Source: an uncultured Clostridia bacterium
Lineage (GTDB): Bacteria; Bacillota; Clostridia; Christensenellales; Pumilibacteraceae
DNA: 35,143 nt
NCBI GenBank assembly: GCA_947581755.1
Contig: CANPVN010000016.1
Location: 1-35,143, forward strand
Direction: 5' to 3'
Both the position numbers and the translations under genes were made by a program. Positions 14,983 through 25,368 of the stretch are shown here, piece after piece. The notes below the pieces were generated by a model. The model was not told the DNA's origin and ran no database searches. It saw nothing but the letters and a program-made list of their open reading frames with translations. Position 1 is the stretch's first letter. Every line of letters begins with the position of its first letter.

Positions 14983-17900
14983 CTCCCGCAATCCCGCCAA
15001 AAAATCTAATAATACCAGTTTTAACCGCGGGCTTTTCCCATAGCCATGAAGCAATATCACCCAAAGTCATTATAATTTGAGGATTTCTCGGGATGCGAGA
15101 TAGTAACTTTTTCGCACCATAACCAGTCCCATAACCAACACCTTGAGTTACGCTTGAGAGGAATAATGATGTCCCAAACGAAATCATTGTTTCAATTGAA
15201 TTTTTCCCTTCATTCCAACTATTTAAAAGTGATGTTGTTCCAGCTATAGCAAGTTTTCCGGCAAAAGCCCCCCAACTCCAGGCTCCAGCAGCAGCTCCTC
15301 CTGTCATTCCTACAACTAAACCATATGCGGTACCAGATAATGTAGATATCGCTAATTCCGTCCAATCAAATTTACCACCATCATGAAGTTGATCAGCTAT
15401 GTTGATCCCAGCAGAAACAAGTCCGCCGGTTAACATAGCCGCTCCTACCGTAGCAGCTCCAGCTCCTGCCGCTCCACAAGTCAAAATAGTAGCTACAACT
15501 AAACCTGCAACTGCCAACCCTCCAATCAGCCATTTAACCCATGTTGGCATAGTTCCATCTGGGTCAATCCCCATCACGGGATTATTGCCGCAATAGGCAT
15601 AAAGGTTTAAACCTACTACGCTTTTGGGTTCGAGATAACCTACGTCATCGGAAGAGATAAATCTGCCGAGAGCGGGATCATAGTAACGACTTTGCAGATA
15701 GTAAAGATTAAATTCGCTGTCCCAATAATATCCGCGATAACGGATAGGATTTATATTTCCGATATTTATTACATCTGTGCCGATTTCTACTCCGTAAGCA
15801 TTGAAAACCTTATGATTGCCCCAAGCGTCGTAAACATATCGGCATTGCAGATTACCGAAATTATCGTAGATTGCAATAATATCTCCGAAAATATTTTTGC
15901 GGAAATAATACTCGCTGCCGTTATAGTTCATTCCGCATACGCCGCTTTCGTCATAGTAATAATATATGCGATGATGAGTACCGTCCTTTACCCAAGTTTC
16001 CAAAATAAGATTCTTGTTGTTCCAATAATAAGTTTTCGCTCCTTTTTTGACGCGTAAATCGTTATAGTCATAATCCAAAGCGATACCGTCTATGCTTGTT
16101 GCCTTTCTGCCGCACCAAGTCATGACTTTACCGAGATAATTCAAAGGATTTCCAAGCGCGTCATAGGTAATGGTTCGGTTGTTATAACGCTTTAGTTGAT
16201 CCTTCCAAGCGGCGTTCTGCCCGCACCCCGAAGTTATGGTCGTATAGTCATAGTTATCCGTCACAACGGGAGAAGTTTCGACGTTTCCGTTCGTAATAAA
16301 GTACGTTTCCTTTTTTGTTATATTTCCGCCGTTGTCATAAACGAACCTATAAGAGCGGAATAATTCATAATTATCCTCTCGAATAAGCCTTCCGTATCGG
16401 TCATAAAAATACTCGTTCCGTACTTTCGAATCCAAAAGTATCTTTTTGATGTTTCCGTTGCTGTAATATTCGTAACCGTATTCCTCGCTTGCGCTCCCGT
16501 TGTAATGTTTTTCCGAAGTGATGAGAGAGCCTTCGCAATTGGCTCCGAGAACATTATAAGAATATGTTGTCTTGTAATTTTTTGCGCCGTTTGCCGAGTT
16601 GTACGTTGTTGTTTTGGAGTTCAGTCGATACATGTCGTCATAATCATAAACATTGTTTGCGCCATGATAACTGCGCTCCGTTTTTATCAAACATCCGTTT
16701 CCGTCGGTAGTCGTTACGCATTTCTCAAAAGGAGTTTCGCCATCGTCTATGAAATAACCTACCGTTGTTATATTGCCCGTTCGGTTTGCGGCATATCCCA
16801 CAACTTTTAAGATATCTTTTTCATCGGAAAAGCGAACGGCATTTTCTCCTGTAATTCCTCGCTTATTGACTTGTTTGCTTGTATATGTCAAGCCGTCGGA
16901 GTGAGAGACGGTAATCAAATCTTCGGCATTGTCGCTATATTCGATGCTATAAGTATCCTTGTTGTTTTCGCTTGCCGCTGTTATTCTGTCTTTTGTGTCA
17001 TATTTATAAGAAAGCTTATAATCGTTGGCATAAGTTATTTCATTGAGATGCTTATAATCATAAATCATAGTCGCAAGCGCAACATCACCTATTTTTATCG
17101 CTTTTAAATTATTGTACGTATCATATTCAAATAAAATCTCGGCATTATAATCGGGTGCGGTATAATTAAACTTTGTATTGTGCAAATTTCCGTTTGTAAG
17201 ATAATCATAACCGTTTTGCAGATTTTCCAAGTATAACGTTTTTATCATATCACTATTCGGAAAGCGTTCTTCTTTTTGTTGCATTGAGGGGCTGTTCTCC
17301 TCTCCCACAACAACCGTTTCGGAAGTATCTTTTCCGTAAGTATATTTTGTTACAATATTGTTTTCGTCTATCAAAGTTTTCAATATATAATTATCGTTAT
17401 AAATATTCTGCTGTTTTTTATAAAGAGTATTCGATAATCCATATTCTTTTTCCGATGTCAACAAACCTTTGTCGTAAGTATTGACGACTTTGTTCTTTTG
17501 CGTATTATCGTTTTTCAAAGTCTTTTGCTGAAGAAGTTGATGCTCCGAATTGTATTCGTATGTCGTTGTCTCGATTGCGTCATCTACGGGGTTATAACGA
17601 TATGATGTGGAAATATTGCCGAATGAATCATAAGTATTTGCAATATCGTCGGGCGTTTCATAAGGCATTTTTGTCAAATGAACATCGTCGATATAAACAA
17701 CGCCGCTGTTTCCGCAAGAGATTCCAACGGTAATTTCATCCCCTATCTTCCTTTTTCCCAAACATAAAGCGGTAAATTGCCATTTTTCGCTAAGTTTTGC
17801 GTCAAGTTTATGCTGCATTACTATCTGCTGTTCGGAGCCTCCCTCTTTTATATGTATTGTTATGCAAAAATCCGAACCGTTCACACCTTTCAATGCCCAC

Positions 17901-20900
17901 AAAGAAAGATATAATGTAGTATTGTTCTCCATATTATCGGAAGTAAGACTATATGTCTTGCTCAATTCATTACCGAAAATACTGCGTTCGCCTTCGATTG
18001 CAATTTCACTTGTCGAGTCCTCACAAGACCAATCGCAGCAGTCGTTTTCAAAGTCATCATGGAATACATCCAAAGTGTCGGAATAAGTTGCCGACAGAGA
18101 TTTATAATCAAAGCCATGCGATTGGGCGGCGATGACTTTTTTCGGCTTTTTGTACGATGCTCCCGTTATATCGTAACCGTATTTCGAAACAACTCCCATT
18201 CCGTTGAATGAAACGATCTCGACGTTTCCTTTGTTCTCGGTGATCGTAGATAAACAAATATCCGAATTATCATTATCTTGTTGTAATACAGCGTCCGCGG
18301 AATAACCTATATTCATATCGTCCCACTTGTTTACCGTATAGCCGATTGAACATTTATTGATTCTGTAATCGGGAGTCTCCGAACGATACCACAACGATTT
18401 CGCTTTGTCCGCATAATCGAGATCCCTTGCCGACATATCCCAAACTTCGAAACTTCCTTCTCCGTATTTGAATTTCGTCGAACGGGAACAGTCCTTTCCC
18501 GCATATTTTTCCAAAGTTATTGTTTCCAAGTTTCCGTTTTCATAATTATAACTCGCAATAACCCTTTCGGCGCCCCCTGCCGCATATTTTAACGATTTCA
18601 ATTTATTTTCCGAATAGTCGAATAGAACCTTAGGACGCTCTCCGTCAATACTTTTTCCCGCAGTTACCGAACTAATTGTTCCATTATCCGAATATGTAAT
18701 TTCCATCGAATATGCATCGATCGGCGCATCATGTGTCGACGGAAAGACATGCATTTCGGTAAGTCTGTAAGCGCTATCATTATTTGTACAAGTCTTAAAT
18801 ACAAGTGTATTATTGCTTCTGTCTGTAAGTATGATCCCATAATCTTTCGTGAATAGATCCAATCCCAATTTTTCATTACGTATAGAACTTCGCTCGTTTT
18901 CCTGTTCATAGCCGTCGTCAAAGAGATATTCCTTGCCTTCTTTATCCGTATACTGCCATTTCCATTCTTTGTTGTCAATATTAATGTAGATAAGTTCCTG
19001 TTGCAAATTAAGTCGCCAACCCTGCCCCATATTGCAACCTTCTATTCCATTCCTGTATATATGAGAAATCGGTATCGGAAAATTTTCATCATATCCGACA
19101 AAATCCGTAAACTTGTATGTAACTTTTCCCGTAAATAAATTAATGCTGCCTCTGCCGCTTTCATCCATATCTTGAGTTATTTCGCAATCTTCCAAATCCG
19201 CGCCGTATTTTTTATGGACGGTCAAATCGGTTTGTTTTGTAATTCCCAATTCGGTATAAGAAATCGTAACATTGGCAGTTTCTGTGCCCTTTTTGAAATT
19301 TACACTCTCGGGAGAAATCTTTACACAGCCCGACGGAATATAAGCAAAAGAGTTATCCGAATAATTGACTAAAAGAGTCATTCCCGTTCTATTAAATCGT
19401 TCCCCGTTATAATAAGCCGTTTTCTTGGGCTTTTTATCAACTGAAATGTCGGTCAATGTTTTGTTAACAAATACCGTAACCGTTCCTTGCAAATCATAAC
19501 CGTCCTCCGAATAATAAATGGTTACTTCCGTTGTCCCTGCATCAGATAATTTTTCGGGAATAATATGAGTCGCGTCTACGGAACGGGGATTGCCCTTATC
19601 ATATATCACGCTTATCCAAAACTGTGACGAATCGGTTCTTTCGTTATGCAAAAAGGTATGGATCGGTTTTATTTGCAACGATTGAGGCTTTCTGTCGACG
19701 ACCGTTATGAGTTGTTGCGCCGTTACTCTATTCCCGCCGCTACTGTATACTACCGTTACATATTTATCGTTTAACCCCAAAGACATGGGAATATACTCAT
19801 CTGCCGCTACATTATCCTCAAAAGTACCGTCGGTATAGTAAGCGCGGATTACCATGCCCTTGCGATCAAAAAGTTCATACTTAAAGTACTCCGTTTTATC
19901 GGGTGGTGTCAATATCTCTATATAAGAAACAACCTTTTCTCCACCGCCGCTGTTAGCGTAATCCTTACATAAAATTTCAAACTCGCTATATCCGTCTCCC
20001 GGGTCCATTCCGTTTATAACTTTCGAAATTATATCATTGAGACCTTGATTAAGATCGAATGTATATATTCCATAATAAATTTCAGGGGCTTTTTCGCTTA
20101 TTGTCAATAAATATTTTATGACTTGCTGTTCCTCAAAGCAGCCGTTATTCGTCAAAATATCAAGAACGTCCCATGCAAAGTTTACAGCCGGAACCAAGTC
20201 GTATTTTTCCGAGGTCTCTCGAATCAAATCCTCATAGTTTCCGATGTCTTGCAAAAACATTTGCTGCAATAAATAAATCACATCTCTTGTCTTGTCACTA
20301 TCTTCATTATTAACAACGAGCCAAGACATCCCGCCATAATCAACATCAAACGGAAATCTATCCGATTTCGGCATTTTGTTTACCAGCCATCTATTGTTGT
20401 AATTTCTGTTTTTTATTATTGTAAACCATTCGGGTGTTCCGATAATGGAAAAAATTTTTCCTTGCGCAAGTTCGGAAACGACTTGATCATACGACGCCGA
20501 TTCGTCGGGATATAATAAACATTCGTCACTCAACATCCGAATAAATTCTATTACCGACATTTCTCCTTCTCCTGCCGAAATGTTCCCGAACATATCGTAA
20601 TATAAACGCCCCGTAGATTGCATGAGAAAGGGCGTCAAATACTTTGCCGGCGGTAACAGATATACTCCATTGTCTCTCAATCTTTTGCCGATATCGACAA
20701 AAGTCTCCCAAGAAATATTATCGCCTAAATATTCCTCATTCACTTCTTGCGCGATATCTTGGTTGTAATAAAGCGCAACAGGTTCGCAAGTAAAAGGAAG
20801 CGCGTACATGCGTTCGTTATATGTTACATTCGAAACCTTGCAAGATATAAATGACGACTCGTCAAAGTACCCGCTCAAAGAAGTAAACCTTCGGATATCA

Positions 20901-21130
20901 CTATGCAGATATTTTTTTATCTCCTTATCGTTTACAAGAATCAAATCCGGAAATTCGATATTTTCATAACCGAAAAACCTTTCGTACATGTCTTGTTGCG
21001 AAAAATTTTCTATTTTAAAAGAAAGGCTGTCATCGTAATTCTTACGATAATATTCAAAAAGATGAAATACGGATTCCGAAAAATCAGGGTATGTCCAGAT
21101 TTTTATTGTCTTATTCTCTTCGTTACTCAT
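14957..21130 (-). CDS. RHS-repeat polymorphic toxin with N-terminal solute-binding domain
   Basis: A 2057-residue protein. Residues ~8-395 resemble an ABC-type extracellular solute-binding protein (family 1): IKIWTYPDF, ALPFTCEPVALYYNQD, SWETFVDIGKRL, GGMSWLVVNN. Residues ~400-640 form three Ig-like domains (two of the Big_3 type, YYTDGTF and NYSDNSF). RHS sequence starts near 655 (GSINLFTGKVTYKF, MGQGWRLNLQQ). A jelly-roll-like domain sits at ~1020-1155 (DDFEN to YIDDVHL), and more YD repeats lead to the core ending DPDG (1856-1859). The last 198 residues (CT1) are hydrophobic, glycine-rich and unlike known enzymes. No signal peptide is present: GGGGAGG precedes the ATG and an in-frame TAA lies just upstream. 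Rhs proteins deliver C-terminal toxins to competitors; the export route here is unknown. The DNA is visibly AT-richer than the flanks. Confidence 0.85.
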   Translation of the reverse strand: MSNEENKTIKIWTYPDFSESVFHLFEYYRKNYDDSLSFKIENFSQQDMYERFFGYENIEFPDLILVNDKEIKKYLHSDIRRFTSLSGYFDESSFISCKVSNVTYNERMYALPFTCEPVALYYNQDIAQEVNEEYLGDNISWETFVDIGKRLRDNGVYLLPPAKYLTPFLMQSTGRLYYDMFGNISAGEGEMSVIEFIRMLSDECLLYPDESASYDQVVSELAQGKIFSIIGTPEWFTIIKNRNYNNRWLVNKMPKSDRFPFDVDYGGMSWLVVNNEDSDKTRDVIYLLQQMFLQDIGNYEDLIRETSEKYDLVPAVNFAWDVLDILTNNGCFEEQQVIKYLLTISEKAPEIYYGIYTFDLNQGLNDIISKVINGMDPGDGYSEFEILCKDYANSGGGEKVVSYIEILTPPDKTEYFKYELFDRKGMVIRAYYTDGTFEDNVAADEYIPMSLGLNDKYVTVVYSSGGNRVTAQQLITVVDRKPQSLQIKPIHTFLHNERTDSSQFWISVIYDKGNPRSVDATHIIPEKLSDAGTTEVTIYYSEDGYDLQGTVTVFVNKTLTDISVDKKPKKTAYYNGERFNRTGMTLLVNYSDNSFAYIPSGCVKISPESVNFKKGTETANVTISYTELGITKQTDLTVHKKYGADLEDCEITQDMDESGRGSINLFTGKVTYKFTDFVGYDENFPIPISHIYRNGIEGCNMGQGWRLNLQQELIYINIDNKEWKWQYTDKEGKEYLFDDGYEQENERSSIRNEKLGLDLFTKDYGIILTDRSNNTLVFKTCTNNDSAYRLTEMHVFPSTHDAPIDAYSMEITYSDNGTISSVTAGKSIDGERPKVLFDYSENKLKSLKYAAGGAERVIASYNYENGNLETITLEKYAGKDCSRSTKFKYGEGSFEVWDMSARDLDYADKAKSLWYRSETPDYRINKCSIGYTVNKWDDMNIGYSADAVLQQDNDNSDICLSTITENKGNVEIVSFNGMGVVSKYGYDITGASYKKPKKVIAAQSHGFDYKSLSATYSDTLDVFHDDFENDCCDWSCEDSTSEIAIEGERSIFGNELSKTYSLTSDNMENNTTLYLSLWALKGVNGSDFCITIHIKEGGSEQQIVMQHKLDAKLSEKWQFTALCLGKRKIGDEITVGISCGNSGVVYIDDVHLTKMPYETPDDIANTYDSFGNISTSYRYNPVDDAIETTTYEYNSEHQLLQQKTLKNDNTQKNKVVNTYDKGLLTSEKEYGLSNTLYKKQQNIYNDNYILKTLIDENNIVTKYTYGKDTSETVVVGEENSPSMQQKEERFPNSDMIKTLYLENLQNGYDYLTNGNLHNTKFNYTAPDYNAEILFEYDTYNNLKAIKIGDVALATMIYDYKHLNEITYANDYKLSYKYDTKDRITAASENNKDTYSIEYSDNAEDLITVSHSDGLTYTSKQVNKRGITGENAVRFSDEKDILKVVGYAANRTGNITTVGYFIDDGETPFEKCVTTTDGNGCLIKTERSYHGANNVYDYDDMYRLNSKTTTYNSANGAKNYKTTYSYNVLGANCEGSLITSEKHYNGSASEEYGYEYYSNGNIKKILLDSKVRNEYFYDRYGRLIREDNYELFRSYRFVYDNGGNITKKETYFITNGNVETSPVVTDNYDYTTITSGCGQNAAWKDQLKRYNNRTITYDALGNPLNYLGKVMTWCGRKATSIDGIALDYDYNDLRVKKGAKTYYWNNKNLILETWVKDGTHHRIYYYYDESGVCGMNYNGSEYYFRKNIFGDIIAIYDNFGNLQCRYVYDAWGNHKVFNAYGVEIGTDVINIGNINPIRYRGYYWDSEFNLYYLQSRYYDPALGRFISSDDVGYLEPKSVVGLNLYAYCGNNPVMGIDPDGTMPTWVKWLIGGLAVAGLVVATILTCGAAGAGAATVGAAMLTGGLVSAGINIADQLHDGGKFDWTELAISTLSGTAYGLVVGMTGGAAAGAWSWGAFAGKLAIAGTTSLLNSWNEGKNSIETMISFGTSLFLSSVTQGVGYGTGYGAKKLLSRIPRNPQIIMTLGDIASWLWEKPAVKTGIIRFFGGIAGAIFNDFRR
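15579..15868 (-). repeat. RHS core repeat copy C (inside the main gene)
   Basis: 290 bp identical by eye to 14435-14724 (offset 1144) and, over its inner 217 bp, to 12356-12572. It encodes the terminal core up to YAYCGNNP. Identity across three copies marks it as the exchange site for toxin tips. Confidence 0.92.
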
Positions 21131-21161
21131 ATATACCTCCCCTTAAAACTTATATAAAGAT

Positions 21162-21190
21162 ATTATAACACCTATTTTGGGGTTTGGCAA
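21162..21190 (-). promoter_or_regulatory. Sigma-A promoter of the RHS gene
   Basis: On the minus strand TTGCCA (21185-21190) and TATAAT (21162-21167) are separated by 17 bases, about 30 bases before the start codon, with GGGGAGG five bases before the ATG. The gene therefore has its own promoter and does not depend on tuf read-through. Confidence 0.8.
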
Positions 21191-21344
21191 TAACATTTTT
21201 GCATTTGAGGTTTTTATTTTCCCGTTCGTTGATAAAACTATCATAAAAGAACACTGTTTTGCATGATTTCAGAGCGGCAAAGAGGAGTTTTTGCGGAAAA
21301 ACTCGCGGCGGGAAAACAAGTCGTCCTTTCAAAGAAAGTCAAAT
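21191..21344. other. Intergenic stretch upstream of the RHS promoter
   Basis: No supported gene. It holds one inverted repeat, GAGTTTTT/AAAAACTC around a GCGG loop near 21281-21300, without a T-tract. A 60-codon minus-strand frame here lacks a ribosome site. Confidence 0.4.
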
Positions 21345-21408
21345 CGGCATAAAAAAAGTATAGAAACCAAAAACGCCCCGAAACATCGAAGTTCCGAAGC
21401 GTTTTTGG
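21345..21408 (-). terminator. Terminator of tuf
   Basis: On the minus strand CCAAAAACGC (21399-21408) pairs with GCGTTTTTGG (21367-21376), extended by an imperfect inner stem, and is followed by T-rich sequence ending in seven Ts. It lies about 33 bases after the EF-Tu stop. Confidence 0.85.
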
Positions 21409-21440
21409 AATATTATTTAATAAGGATAATGTTGTTCTAA

Positions 21441-22643
21441 TTATTTAATGATCTTAGCGACGACGCCCGAGCCGACCGTTCTGCCGCCCTCACGGATAGC
21501 GAAACGGAGACCTTGCTCTGCGGCGATAGGATGGATAAGCGAAACGGTGATAGAGATATTATCGCCGGGCATAACCATTTCCACTCCGTCGGGAAGTTTG
21601 ATAGTACCTGTAACGTCGGTGGTACGGAAATAGAACTGAGGACGATATCCGTCGAAGAAAGGAGTATGACGTCCGCCCTCTTCCTTTTTCAAAACGTACA
21701 CCTCGGCGGTGAAGTCGGTATGAGGGGTAATCGTGCCGGGTTTAGCAACGACCTGTCCGCGCTCGATGTCTTTACGGTCGATACCGCGGAGAAGTATACC
21801 TGCGTTATCGCCTGCCTGAGCGAAGTCAAGGGACTTACGGAACATTTCGATACCTGTAACGACGGAAGTCTTGGTTGCTTTGATACCGACGATTTCGACG
21901 GGATCCTGAACCTTGATAGTACCTCTTTCTACTCTGCCTGTAGCGACGGTACCACGACCTGTGATCGTGAATACGTCCTCGACGGGCATAAGGAAAGGTT
22001 TATCGGTTTCTCTCTGAGGAGCGGGAATATAGCTGTCGATAGCGTCCATAAGTTCGAATATGCATTTGCATTCGGGGCCGTCAACGTTACCTGCGGTTGC
22101 AGCTTCGAGAGCCTTCAATGCGGAGCCTTTGATAATAGGGGTATCGTCGCCGGGGAAGCCGTACTCGGTCAAGAGGTCGCGGATTTCCATTTCGACGAGT
22201 TCCAAAAGTTCGGGATCGTCAACTTGATCGACCTTGTTCATGAATACGACGATTTTGGGAACGCCGACCTGACGAGCGAGCAAGATGTGCTCACGAGTCT
22301 GAGGCATGGGACCGTCGGTGGAAGCAACTACGAGGATAGCGCCGTCCATCTGAGCCGCGCCTGTTATCATGTTCTTTACATAGTCTGCGTGGCCCGGGCA
22401 GTCGACGTGCGCATAGTGACGGGTAGCCGTCTGATATTCGACGTGCGCGGTGTTTATCGTTATACCACGAGCTTTCTCCTCGGGAGCCTTATCGATTTCA
22501 TCATATCTCATTCTTTCGCTGAGACCTTTTGCAGCAAGGGTCATAGTGATTGCTGCGGTCAAAGTGGTCTTACCGTGGTCAACGTGTCCGATAGTACCTA
22601 CGTTAACGTGGGGTTTGGACCTATCAAATTTCTGTTTTGCCAT
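21441..22643 (-). CDS. tuf: Translation elongation factor Tu
   Basis: EF-Tu carries aminoacyl-tRNA to the ribosome as a GTPase. The start is the ATG at 22643 ([20 protein letters not shown]), giving 400 residues. The in-frame ATG at 22658 is rejected because it is part of the GGAGG site (ATGGAGGATTC) that serves 22643. G-domain motifs are [16 protein letters not shown] and NKVD. Domains 2 and 3 follow, with [13 protein letters not shown] and the C-terminal [14 protein letters not shown] short insertion with a CKC motif (NVDGPECKC) occurs in the G domain. It is the last gene of the str operon, with an additional promoter of its own in the 127-base gap after fusA and a strong terminator. Confidence 0.98.
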   Translation of the reverse strand: MAKQKFDRSKPHVNVGTIGHVDHGKTTLTAAITMTLAAKGLSERMRYDEIDKAPEEKARGITINTAHVEYQTATRHYAHVDCPGHADYVKNMITGAAQMDGAILVVASTDGPMPQTREHILLARQVGVPKIVVFMNKVDQVDDPELLELVEMEIRDLLTEYGFPGDDTPIIKGSALKALEAATAGNVDGPECKCIFELMDAIDSYIPAPQRETDKPFLMPVEDVFTITGRGTVATGRVERGTIKVQDPVEIVGIKATKTSVVTGIEMFRKSLDFAQAGDNAGILLRGIDRKDIERGQVVAKPGTITPHTDFTAEVYVLKKEEGGRHTPFFDGYRPQFYFRTTDVTGTIKLPDGVEMVMPGDNISITVSLIHPIAAEQGLRFAIREGGRTVGSGVVAKIIK

Positions 22644-22700
22644 TTTTGAATCCTCCAAATATTTTTTTGATAAAGAAAATTTTATAATTTAATTACTTTT

Positions 22701-22729
22701 ATTATAATTTATTTTTTGCATTTATGCAA
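22701..22729 (-). promoter_or_regulatory. Internal sigma-A promoter before tuf
   Basis: On the minus strand TTGCAT (22724-22729) and a perfect TATAAT (22701-22706) are separated by 17 bases within the AT-rich fusA-tuf gap, giving tuf transcription in addition to read-through from rpsL. Confidence 0.7.
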
Positions 22730-22770
22730 TCGTTTTATCGCCGAATTTTAGATTTTAAGCGATAATATGG

Positions 22771-24885
22771 TTATTTTTTTGCTCTTTCGCCCTTGATTTT
22801 CTCGGCAACGTTACGAGGAACTTCGGAATAATGGTCGAAAGTCATCGTATAAGTGCCGCGGCCCTGAGTCGCCGAACGAAGGTCGGTCGCATAGCCGAAC
22901 ATCTCGGACAGAGGTATTTCGGAGTGTATCTCCACCATACCGCTGACGTTGTCGTTACCCATGAGGTTTCCTCTTCGGGAACTTACGTCGCCCATGACGG
23001 TACCCAAATAGTCCTCGGGCACGACGATGTCAACCTTCATGATAGGTTCCATAAGCACGGGATTTGCCTTAGCCATACCGTCTTTGAACGCCATGGAGCC
23101 TGCGATCTGGAACGCCATTTCGGAAGAGTCGACTTCGTGGAAGGAGCCGTCGTAAACGGTGACTTTGAAGTCAACGCATTCGTAGCCCGCAAGCACACCG
23201 CTGTTCTTGGCTTCGCGGATACCCTTGTCGATAGCGGGGATATATTCCTTGGGAATGGATCCGCCGACGGTCTTGTCCTCGAACTCGTATCCCTTGCCGG
23301 GTTCCAACGGTTCCATATAGATCTTGCAGTGTCCGTACTGACCTTTACCACCCGACTGACGGATATACTTGCCTTCCGCCTCGACTTTCTTGGTGATTGC
23401 TTCTCTGTACGCAACCTGAGGCTTACCTACGGTAGCGTCCACCTTAAACTCTCTCTTAAGTCTGTCTACTATGATCTCGAGGTGAAGTTCTCCCATACCT
23501 GCGATAATAGTCTGACCCGTTTCCTGATCGGTATATGTCTTGAAAGTCGGATCCTCTTCGGCAAGTTTTATGAGAGCCATAGTCATCTTTTCCTGATCCG
23601 CTTTCGTCTTGGGTTCGATAGCGACCTTTATGACGGGCTCGGGGAATTCCATACTCTCGAGGATTATGGGATTCTTCTCGTCGCAGAGCGTGTCGCCCGT
23701 CGTCGTGTCTTTGAGTCCGACGAACGCGCAGATGTCGCCCGCATAGATCTTCTCGATTTCAGATCTGTTATTGGCGTGCATCATGAGGATACGACCTATA
23801 CGCTCTTTCTTGTTCTTTGTGGAGTTGAGTACGTAAGAACCTGCTTCGAGCGTTCCGCTGTAACATCTGAAGAACGCGAGTTTTCCTACGAAAGGATCCG
23901 CCATGATCTTGAACGCAAGTCCCGCAAAAGGTTCTTCATCCGAACTCTTTCTCTCGACGACGGTCTCTCCGTCGGGCAACGTTCCCTTGATGGGAGGAAC
24001 GTCCAAAGGCGAAGGCATATAATCGACTATGGCGTCGAGAAGTTTCTGCACGCCCTTGTTCTTGAAGGAGCTTCCGCAAGTGACGGGGTTTATCTTCATC
24101 TCTATCGTGAGTTTACGAAGCGCTTTCTTTATTTCCTCTACGGTGAAGTCCGCGCCATTGTTCTCGAAATATCTTTCCATGAGAGCGTCGTCGGCTTCGG
24201 CAACTATCTCGAGGAGTTTGTCGCGATATTCCCGAGAAATGGCTTTGAGGTTATCGGGAATTTCCGTCTCGTCCATAACCGTTCCCATATCGTCGGTGTA
24301 GATATCCGCCTTCATCGTTACAAGGTCGATAACGCCGACGAACGTGTCGGAGGAGCCGATGGGAAGTTGAATCGCAACGGGATTTGCGTGAAGTCTCGTC
24401 TTCATCATGTCTATTACATTGAAGAAGTCCGCGCCGTCACGGTCCATCTTGTTGACATACGCGATACGGGGAACGCCGTACTTGTCCGCCTGACGCCAAA
24501 CGGTCTCGGACTGAGGCTGTACGCCGCCGCGGGCGCAGAATACCGCTACAGAGCCGTCCAATACTTTCAACGAACGCTCTACCTCTACGGTAAAGTCCAC
24601 GTGTCCCGGGGTATCGATGATGTTGATTCTCGTAAAAGGTTCCTTACTGTTGGGACTGCGGTCCACTCTCCATTGAGTCGTGGTAGCCGCCGAGGTTATC
24701 GTTATACCTCTCTCCTGCTCCTGAACCATCCAGTCCATGGTAGCGGCGCCCTCGTGCACCTCGCCTATTTTGTGAGTCTTGCCCGTATAGTAAAGAATAC
24801 GCTCGGTAGTAGTGGTCTTACCTGCATCGATGTGCGCCATTATACCGATATTACGAGTGTTTTGCAAAGTATATTGTCTGGGCAT
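22771..24885 (-). CDS. fusA: Translation elongation factor G
   Basis: EF-G drives translocation on the ribosome. The 704 residues are the normal length. G1 is [13 protein letters not shown], switch I contains [13 protein letters not shown]3 is DTPGHVDF and G4 is [10 protein letters not shown]. Domain IV and V sequence follows, including [13 protein letters not shown] and the end [15 protein letters not shown]. The gene lies 12 bases after rpsG and 127 before tuf, the usual order. Nothing unusual was seen. Confidence 0.98.
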   Translation of the reverse strand: MPRQYTLQNTRNIGIMAHIDAGKTTTTERILYYTGKTHKIGEVHEGAATMDWMVQEQERGITITSAATTTQWRVDRSPNSKEPFTRINIIDTPGHVDFTVEVERSLKVLDGSVAVFCARGGVQPQSETVWRQADKYGVPRIAYVNKMDRDGADFFNVIDMMKTRLHANPVAIQLPIGSSDTFVGVIDLVTMKADIYTDDMGTVMDETEIPDNLKAISREYRDKLLEIVAEADDALMERYFENNGADFTVEEIKKALRKLTIEMKINPVTCGSSFKNKGVQKLLDAIVDYMPSPLDVPPIKGTLPDGETVVERKSSDEEPFAGLAFKIMADPFVGKLAFFRCYSGTLEAGSYVLNSTKNKKERIGRILMMHANNRSEIEKIYAGDICAFVGLKDTTTGDTLCDEKNPIILESMEFPEPVIKVAIEPKTKADQEKMTMALIKLAEEDPTFKTYTDQETGQTIIAGMGELHLEIIVDRLKREFKVDATVGKPQVAYREAITKKVEAEGKYIRQSGGKGQYGHCKIYMEPLEPGKGYEFEDKTVGGSIPKEYIPAIDKGIREAKNSGVLAGYECVDFKVTVYDGSFHEVDSSEMAFQIAGSMAFKDGMAKANPVLMEPIMKVDIVVPEDYLGTVMGDVSSRRGNLMGNDNVSGMVEIHSEIPLSEMFGYATDLRSATQGRGTYTMTFDHYSEVPRNVAEKIKGERAKK

Positions 24886-24897
24886 CTTATACCTCCA

Positions 24898-25368
24898 TTA
24901 CCAACGGTAGTGAGCAAACGCTTTGTTTGCCTCTGCCATACGGTGCATTTCATCCTTACGCTTTACGGCGGCTCCCGCATTGTTGTATGCGTCCATGAGC
25001 TCTCCCGCAAGTTTTTCTTTCATTGTTTTTTCGCTGCGCTTTCTCGAGAAAAGCACTATCCATCTTATCCCCAAAGTCTGTCTTCTGTCGGGTCTTATAT
25101 CGACGGGAACCTGATAAGTCGATCCGCCGACACGACGCGCCTTGACTTCGAGGAGGGGCATTACATTGGCAAGCGCCTGATTGAATACGTCCATGGGTTC
25201 GGCATTCATCTTGTTTCTGATGATATCGAACGCGTCGTACACGATCGCCTGCGCAATGCCCTTTTTACCATCTTGCATAACTTGATTTACAAGTTTGGTG
25301 ATTACCTTACTGTTATACACGGGATCCGGCAATACATCTCTCTTGGGGACCCCACTTCTTCTGGGCAT
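24898..25368 (-). CDS. rpsG: 30S ribosomal protein S7
   Basis: Ribosomal protein S7 of 156 residues, normal length. It starts [20 protein letters not shown] and contains [11 protein letters not shown] and the helical C-terminal part ending [16 protein letters not shown]7 nucleates assembly of the 30S head by binding 16S rRNA and contacts mRNA at the exit site. It sits between rpsL (28 bases upstream) and fusA (12 bases downstream), as in most bacteria. Confidence 0.98.
   Translation of the reverse strand: MPRRSGVPKRDVLPDPVYNSKVITKLVNQVMQDGKKGIAQAIVYDAFDIIRNKMNAEPMDVFNQALANVMPLLEVKARRVGGSTYQVPVDIRPDRRQTLGIRWIVLFSRKRSEKTMKEKLAGELMDAYNNAGAAVKRKDEMHRMAEANKAFAHYRW

Noticed and set aside
12249..15868. 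Possible insertion sequences because of direct repeats
   Set aside because: No transposase or terminal inverted repeats are present. The repeats are RHS core and immunity sequence.
21150..21332. 60-codon minus-strand frame upstream of the RHS gene
   Set aside because: It overlaps the RHS promoter, has no ribosome site and no recognisable domain.
22644..22658. Upstream in-frame ATG for EF-Tu giving five extra residues
   Set aside because: It is part of the ribosome-binding sequence of the true start, and MAKxKF is the conserved N-terminus.
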